Part shown: positions 13,804 through 16,461 of the stretch, in pieces
Layout: the number at the start of each line of letters is the position of its first letter
Position numbering within the stretch: the stretch's first letter is position 1
Assembly: GCA_033764265.1 (NCBI GenBank)
Contig: JANRJB010000308.1
Coordinates: 1 to 16,461, forward strand
Reading direction: 5' to 3'
Source: VGEM01 sp033764265
Lineage (GTDB): Bacteria > Pseudomonadota > Alphaproteobacteria > Rhodospirillales > Rhodospirillaceae
Length of the DNA stretch: 16,461 nt
Made by a program: the position numbers and the translations under genes
Notes under the pieces: generated by a model
Seen by the model: only the letters and a program-made list of their open reading frames with translations
The model's database searches: none
Told to the model about the DNA's origin: nothing

Positions 13804-14187
13804 ATGACCATCGCCCTTAATCACACCATCGTCTGGTGCCGCGATCCGGCGGCCTCGGCCGCGTTCGCCGCCGACATCCTGGGCCTGCCCGCGCCGCGCC
13901 GGTTCATGCACTTCCATGTCGTCGACCTCGCCAACGGAGTGTCGCTCGACTACGCCCAGTCCGATGCGCACTCCGGCGTGCTGCATTACGCGTTCCTGGT
14001 GACCGAGGCGGAGTTCGACGCGATCTTCGGTCGCATCAAGGCGCGCGGACTTCAACATTGGGCCGATCCGGCGCGCAAGTTGGCCGGCCAGATCAACACC
14101 CACTTCGGCGGCCGCGGGGTCTATTTCGAAGACCCGGGCGGGCATCTTCTGGAGATCATCACCGCGCCTTACGGCGAAACGCCGTAA
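13804..14187 (+). CDS. VOC (glyoxalase/bleomycin-resistance/dioxygenase) superfamily protein
   Basis: 127 aa with two beta-alpha-beta-beta-beta modules. Module 1 covers about 3-55, starting LNHTIVWCRDPAASAAFAADILGL. Module 2 covers about 58-122, with LHYAFLVTEAEFDAIFGRIKARGL and GRGVYFEDPGGHLLEIIT. Candidate metal ligands in the usual positions are H7, H61 and E117, with D49 near the fourth site, so a metal-dependent lyase, isomerase or dioxygenase-type fold is likely. The substrate cannot be predicted. ATG 13804 is chosen because it starts directly at the first beta strand; upstream in-frame starts would run through the inverted repeat at 13720-13778. No strong Shine-Dalgarno. It is probably a single-gene unit. 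Confidence 0.88.
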   Translation: MTIALNHTIVWCRDPAASAAFAADILGLPAPRRFMHFHVVDLANGVSLDYAQSDAHSGVLHYAFLVTEAEFDAIFGRIKARGLQHWADPARKLAGQINTHFGGRGVYFEDPGGHLLEIITAPYGETP

Positions 14188-14437
14188 CCCTGCGATCACC
14201 GGGCTAAACACCGCGCCGGGTAGGGTCTTGGCCCCCAAAAATGCGGCCTCAGCCGCCATCGCGTGGCGCGATTCGGGCAGAATTTGGGCGATTTTGCTGA
14301 AAAATCAGCAATCGGTGCATATCCGTCATGCAGACAATGCACACGTCAAGCGGGCGTTGGGTCGGTATGTAACGCGCCGTCGCCGGGCTTCGGCCGTCGG
14401 CGGCCGTAACGACAAGCACCTTCGAAAGGCTCAATCC
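14188..14437. other. Intergenic region upstream of the exported protein, with hairpins
   Basis: 250 nt without a gene. It contains a strong hairpin at 14289-14314 and, just downstream, GTGCAT (14315-14320) inverted as ATGCAC (14337-14342). GCGGC-CTCA-GCCGC at about 14242-14255 is another short stem. None is followed by a T-run. The region probably holds the promoter and regulatory sites of the gene at 14438. Confidence 0.5.
14289..14314. repeat. Strong hairpin with AAAA loop
   Basis: The inner arms TTGCTGA (14294-14300) and TCAGCAA (14305-14311) pair perfectly around an AAAA loop. The outer bases CGATT and ATCG can extend the stem with a two-T bulge. It lies 124 nt before the ATG of the exported protein and is a candidate operator or RNA structure. 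Confidence 0.5.
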
Positions 14438-15385
14438 ATGTCTCCGACCTCGTCCCGCTCCAAAACATTCAAGTCGATGCTGATGCACGATCTGGCCGTG
14501 GTGGCCCTGATCGTCGCCGGCAGCGCCGCGCTGTTGACCGACGCCCGCGCCGAAACCGTCGCGCCGAACGTCGGCAACGGCAGCGCCTTCAACAACAACC
14601 CGGTGCTCGGCTTCAACACCAGCGCCAGCGTCATCCGCCTGGCCAACCTGCGCGAGCCGGTCGAGTTCGGCATGGACGCGACCACGCGCAACTACCTCGA
14701 GGTCTACAGCGTCACCCAGGGCAAGACCCTGGGCACGATGACGGTGGATGTGCCGCCCAAGGCGTCGCTGCAGGTGACCGCAACCGAAATCCTGGGCTTG
14801 GCCGGAATCACGCCGCACCTGGTGGCCGACGACGAGCTGGTGGTCTACATCCAGAACGGTCGCGCCAAGCAGCTGTGGCAGCACCTGCAGTACGACCCGG
14901 CGCCTGAGCTGTTGGTCGATGCCGGCACCTGCACCCACGCCCCGGCGCTCGATTATGTGCCGGCGGGCAACGTGGTGCTGAATGCCTACACCAGCATCGT
15001 CCAGCACGTCAGCTCGCTGATCACCGTGCACAATTTCGCTGACGTGGCGGGCCGCTACGACGCCAACGTGTACGATGCCCGCACCGGCGAGGCGCTGGGC
15101 ACGGTCGAGATCGAGTTGCCGGCGCGAAGCTCATTCAACGAGGCCGCCACGTGGTTCGAGGACGCGATCGGCTTTACGCCGGCGCGCAATCAGCACCAGA
15201 TCAACATCGAACTGGTGCCGACCGCGACGCCGCAAGCCAACGCGCCGGCGGCGGCCATCTCGATCGGCCATGCCACGCTCAACCTGCGCACCGGCGCCAG
15301 CGAGAACGTCTCGCACCTGTGCGCGCTGACCGGCGGCATCATCACGCTCGATGATCCGGTGATCGAGGCCCCGCGCGGCGAATAG
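14438..15385 (+). CDS. Exported protein of unknown function with two internal repeats
   Basis: 315 aa; no family recognised. The Sec signal peptide (basic start, hydrophobic about 19-34) is probably cleaved after ARA (residue 38), so the protein is periplasmic or secreted. The mature part consists of two related halves (about 64-165 and 185-295). GKTLGTMTVDVPPKASLQVT (95-114) aligns with GEALGTVEIELPARSSFNEA (217-236), each preceded by a VY-containing strand. Over 29 aligned residues (95-123 against 217-245) I count 9 identities. Each half ends near a single cysteine (C165 and C295), which could form a disulfide. The strand-rich pattern suggests paired beta-sandwich domains. ATG 14438 has GAAAGG at 14424-14429. 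The gene converges on the methyltransferase with a 4-nt gap and ends without a visible terminator of its own. Confidence 0.85.
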   Translation: MSPTSSRSKTFKSMLMHDLAVVALIVAGSAALLTDARAETVAPNVGNGSAFNNNPVLGFNTSASVIRLANLREPVEFGMDATTRNYLEVYSVTQGKTLGTMTVDVPPKASLQVTATEILGLAGITPHLVADDELVVYIQNGRAKQLWQHLQYDPAPELLVDAGTCTHAPALDYVPAGNVVLNAYTSIVQHVSSLITVHNFADVAGRYDANVYDARTGEALGTVEIELPARSSFNEAATWFEDAIGFTPARNQHQINIELVPTATPQANAPAAAISIGHATLNLRTGASENVSHLCALTGGIITLDDPVIEAPRGE

Positions 15386-15389
15386 AAGA

Positions 15390-16397
15390 TCACGCCCGCG
15401 CCCCGACCACGATGCTCATGCTCGACGGTCGGGGCGTGGGAATGATCCGTTCCACGCGCAAGCCCGCGGCGGCGAACACGGCCTGAAACTCTGCCGCCGT
15501 GCGCTCGCGGCCGTGGGTCAGGGCCATGATGCCGAGGTCGAGCGCCTTGTTGGGGTCGGGCGCATTGCCCGGCGCGATCACCGCGTCGATCGCCAGCACC
15601 CGGCCGTCCGGTCGCAACGCCGACGCGCAATGGCGCAAGATGGTCGCGGCCTCCGCGTCGGTCCAATCGTGCAGGATGCGCTTCAGGGCGTAGATGTCCG
15701 CGCCCGGCGGCACGGCCTTGAAGAAATCCCCGGCCACGAGATCGCAGCACCGGCGCACGCCCGCCGCGTCCAGGTCCGACGGTTCGGCCAGCACATGAGA
15801 TTGGTCGAACAGAATGCCGCGCACGCCCGGGTAACGCGCCAGGATCGCGGCCAGCAATCCACCGCGACCGCCGCCCACGTCCATCACCACACTGAAATCG
15901 CCGAACGGGTACGATGCCGCCACCGCGTCGTTCTCCGGGCCCGACTGGCGCGCCATGGCCCGGTCGAAGGCCGCGCCGACGTCGGGATGCGCCGCGAAAT
16001 AGGCGAACAATCCGCTGCCGAAGGCATGGTCGAACGCCGGTGCCCCGGTGGCGATGGTATGCGGCAGGTGGCGGAAGGTGTCCCACACCACGTCCTGCCA
16101 GGCGGTGCGCACCGACTCTTTGACCGAGCCGGCCACGCCCGTGCGCAGCGGTTCCGATAGCTCCGTGTTGGCGAACCGGCCGCCATCGTCTTCGGCGAAA
16201 ATCCCCTGCGCGACCAGGTAGCGCAGCATGCGGTACAGCGCCCCGGCGTGACTGGCCGTGGCCGCGGCCAATTCGGCGGCGGTGCGCGGCCGTTCGGCGA
16301 CCAGGTCGGCCAGGCCCAGTTCGGCGGCGATGCCGAGGCAGCGCGCCAGCATGACGTGGCCGGTGATCTCGCCCAGGCGGGCGGCGGGGGAGGTCAT
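15390..16397 (-). CDS. SAM-dependent methyltransferase, COMT-like O-methyltransferase family 2
   Basis: 335 aa from ATG 16397. The frame stays open upstream to the window edge, so a longer start cannot be excluded. The N-terminal dimerisation/winged-helix domain (about 8-100) includes ELGLADLVAERPRTAAELA and the ALYRMLRYLVAQGIF helix. The catalytic Rossmann domain (about 165-335) carries motif I VMDVGGGRGG (171-180), an acidic FD at 197-198, GDFF (223-226) and ALKRILHDWTD (237-247). The H243-D244 pair there corresponds to the catalytic His region of plant COMT and bacterial hydroxyneurosporene/carminomycin-type O-methyltransferases. The protein probably methylates a hydroxyl on a small molecule in the cytoplasm; the substrate is unknown. 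It is convergent with the exported-protein gene. A 10-bp perfect inverted repeat lies inside its last codons. Confidence 0.9.
   Translation of the reverse strand: MTSPAARLGEITGHVMLARCLGIAAELGLADLVAERPRTAAELAAATASHAGALYRMLRYLVAQGIFAEDDGGRFANTELSEPLRTGVAGSVKESVRTAWQDVVWDTFRHLPHTIATGAPAFDHAFGSGLFAYFAAHPDVGAAFDRAMARQSGPENDAVAASYPFGDFSVVMDVGGGRGGLLAAILARYPGVRGILFDQSHVLAEPSDLDAAGVRRCCDLVAGDFFKAVPPGADIYALKRILHDWTDAEAATILRHCASALRPDGRVLAIDAVIAPGNAPDPNKALDLGIMALTHGRERTAAEFQAVFAAAGLRVERIIPTPRPSSMSIVVGARA
15399..15436. repeat. Perfect 10-bp inverted repeat at the convergent gene ends
   Basis: CGCCCCGACC (15399-15408) and GGTCGGGGCG (15427-15436) pair without mismatch across an 18-nt loop. It lies within the 3' coding end of the methyltransferase and just beyond the stop of the exported-protein gene. 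It could end transcription from either side, though no T-run follows. Confidence 0.45.
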
Positions 16398-16461
16398 GGC
16401 AGGGCCCCAACGGACTTGTGAACGGGCGGGCATTTCACGGCCCCCGGCGTCCCCTTGCAAG

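Noticed and set aside
13651..14259. 202-aa minus-strand frame over the VOC gene
   Set aside because: The plus-strand frame has a full VOC fold with metal ligands; the minus frame runs through the inverted repeat and has no recognisable content.
16398..16460. Longer methyltransferase start extending to the window edge
   Set aside because: The extra residues do not look like the family N-terminus, and the ATG at 16397 leads straight into the expected helix; a longer form cannot be fully excluded.

Overview
The window is GC-rich DNA from a Gram-negative bacterium. It most resembles an alphaproteobacterium: a long coiled-coil M23 endopeptidase overlaps a bactofilin gene (an LmdC/BacA-type pair), a soluble lytic transglycosylase lies divergent to dapA-smpB, and there is an outer-membrane TonB-dependent receptor. 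The taxonomic call is inference from gene content and order; there is no rRNA or other marker gene.

Layout. (1) 1-1473, plus strand: the 3' part of a P1B-type copper ATPase, then a small two-helix membrane protein with a methionine-rich tail; probably a copper-export pair. (2) 1501-2016, minus: a stand-alone CinA C-terminal (NMN amidohydrolase) gene. (3) 2453-4391, plus: M23 endopeptidase and bactofilin overlapping by 17 nt, a cell-shape module, preceded by a 436-nt gene-free leader with a plausible promoter. (4) 4465-7867, minus: a TonB-dependent receptor with a LysR regulator upstream in the same direction. This block is less GC-biased than its surroundings and looks like an accessory uptake locus. 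(5) 8097-10352, minus: soluble lytic transglycosylase, divergent from 10501-12565, plus: dapA, smpB and a cytoplasmic YedY/sulfite-oxidase-like molybdopterin protein, with gaps of 18 and 4 nt, probably one operon.

(6) 12585-13647: a conspicuously AT-rich patch with an unrecognised PD-(D/E)XK-like nuclease on the minus strand. It is divergent from a HigA-type Xre regulator that has no HigB toxin beside it. A perfect 16-bp palindrome sits 14 nt upstream of the nuclease start codon. This is the most plausible candidate for an undescribed small system. (7) 13804-15385, plus: a VOC/glyoxalase-fold protein preceded by a REP-like inverted repeat, then an exported protein of unknown function made of two diverged repeats. 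(8) 15390-16397, minus: a COMT-like SAM-dependent methyltransferase convergent with the exported protein.

Most genes are ordinary housekeeping or envelope genes. The parts worth a second look are the copper pair at the left edge, the nuclease/Xre patch, the duplicated exported protein, and several inverted repeats that the genes do not explain. All functional statements rest on motifs read by eye; no database search was run.
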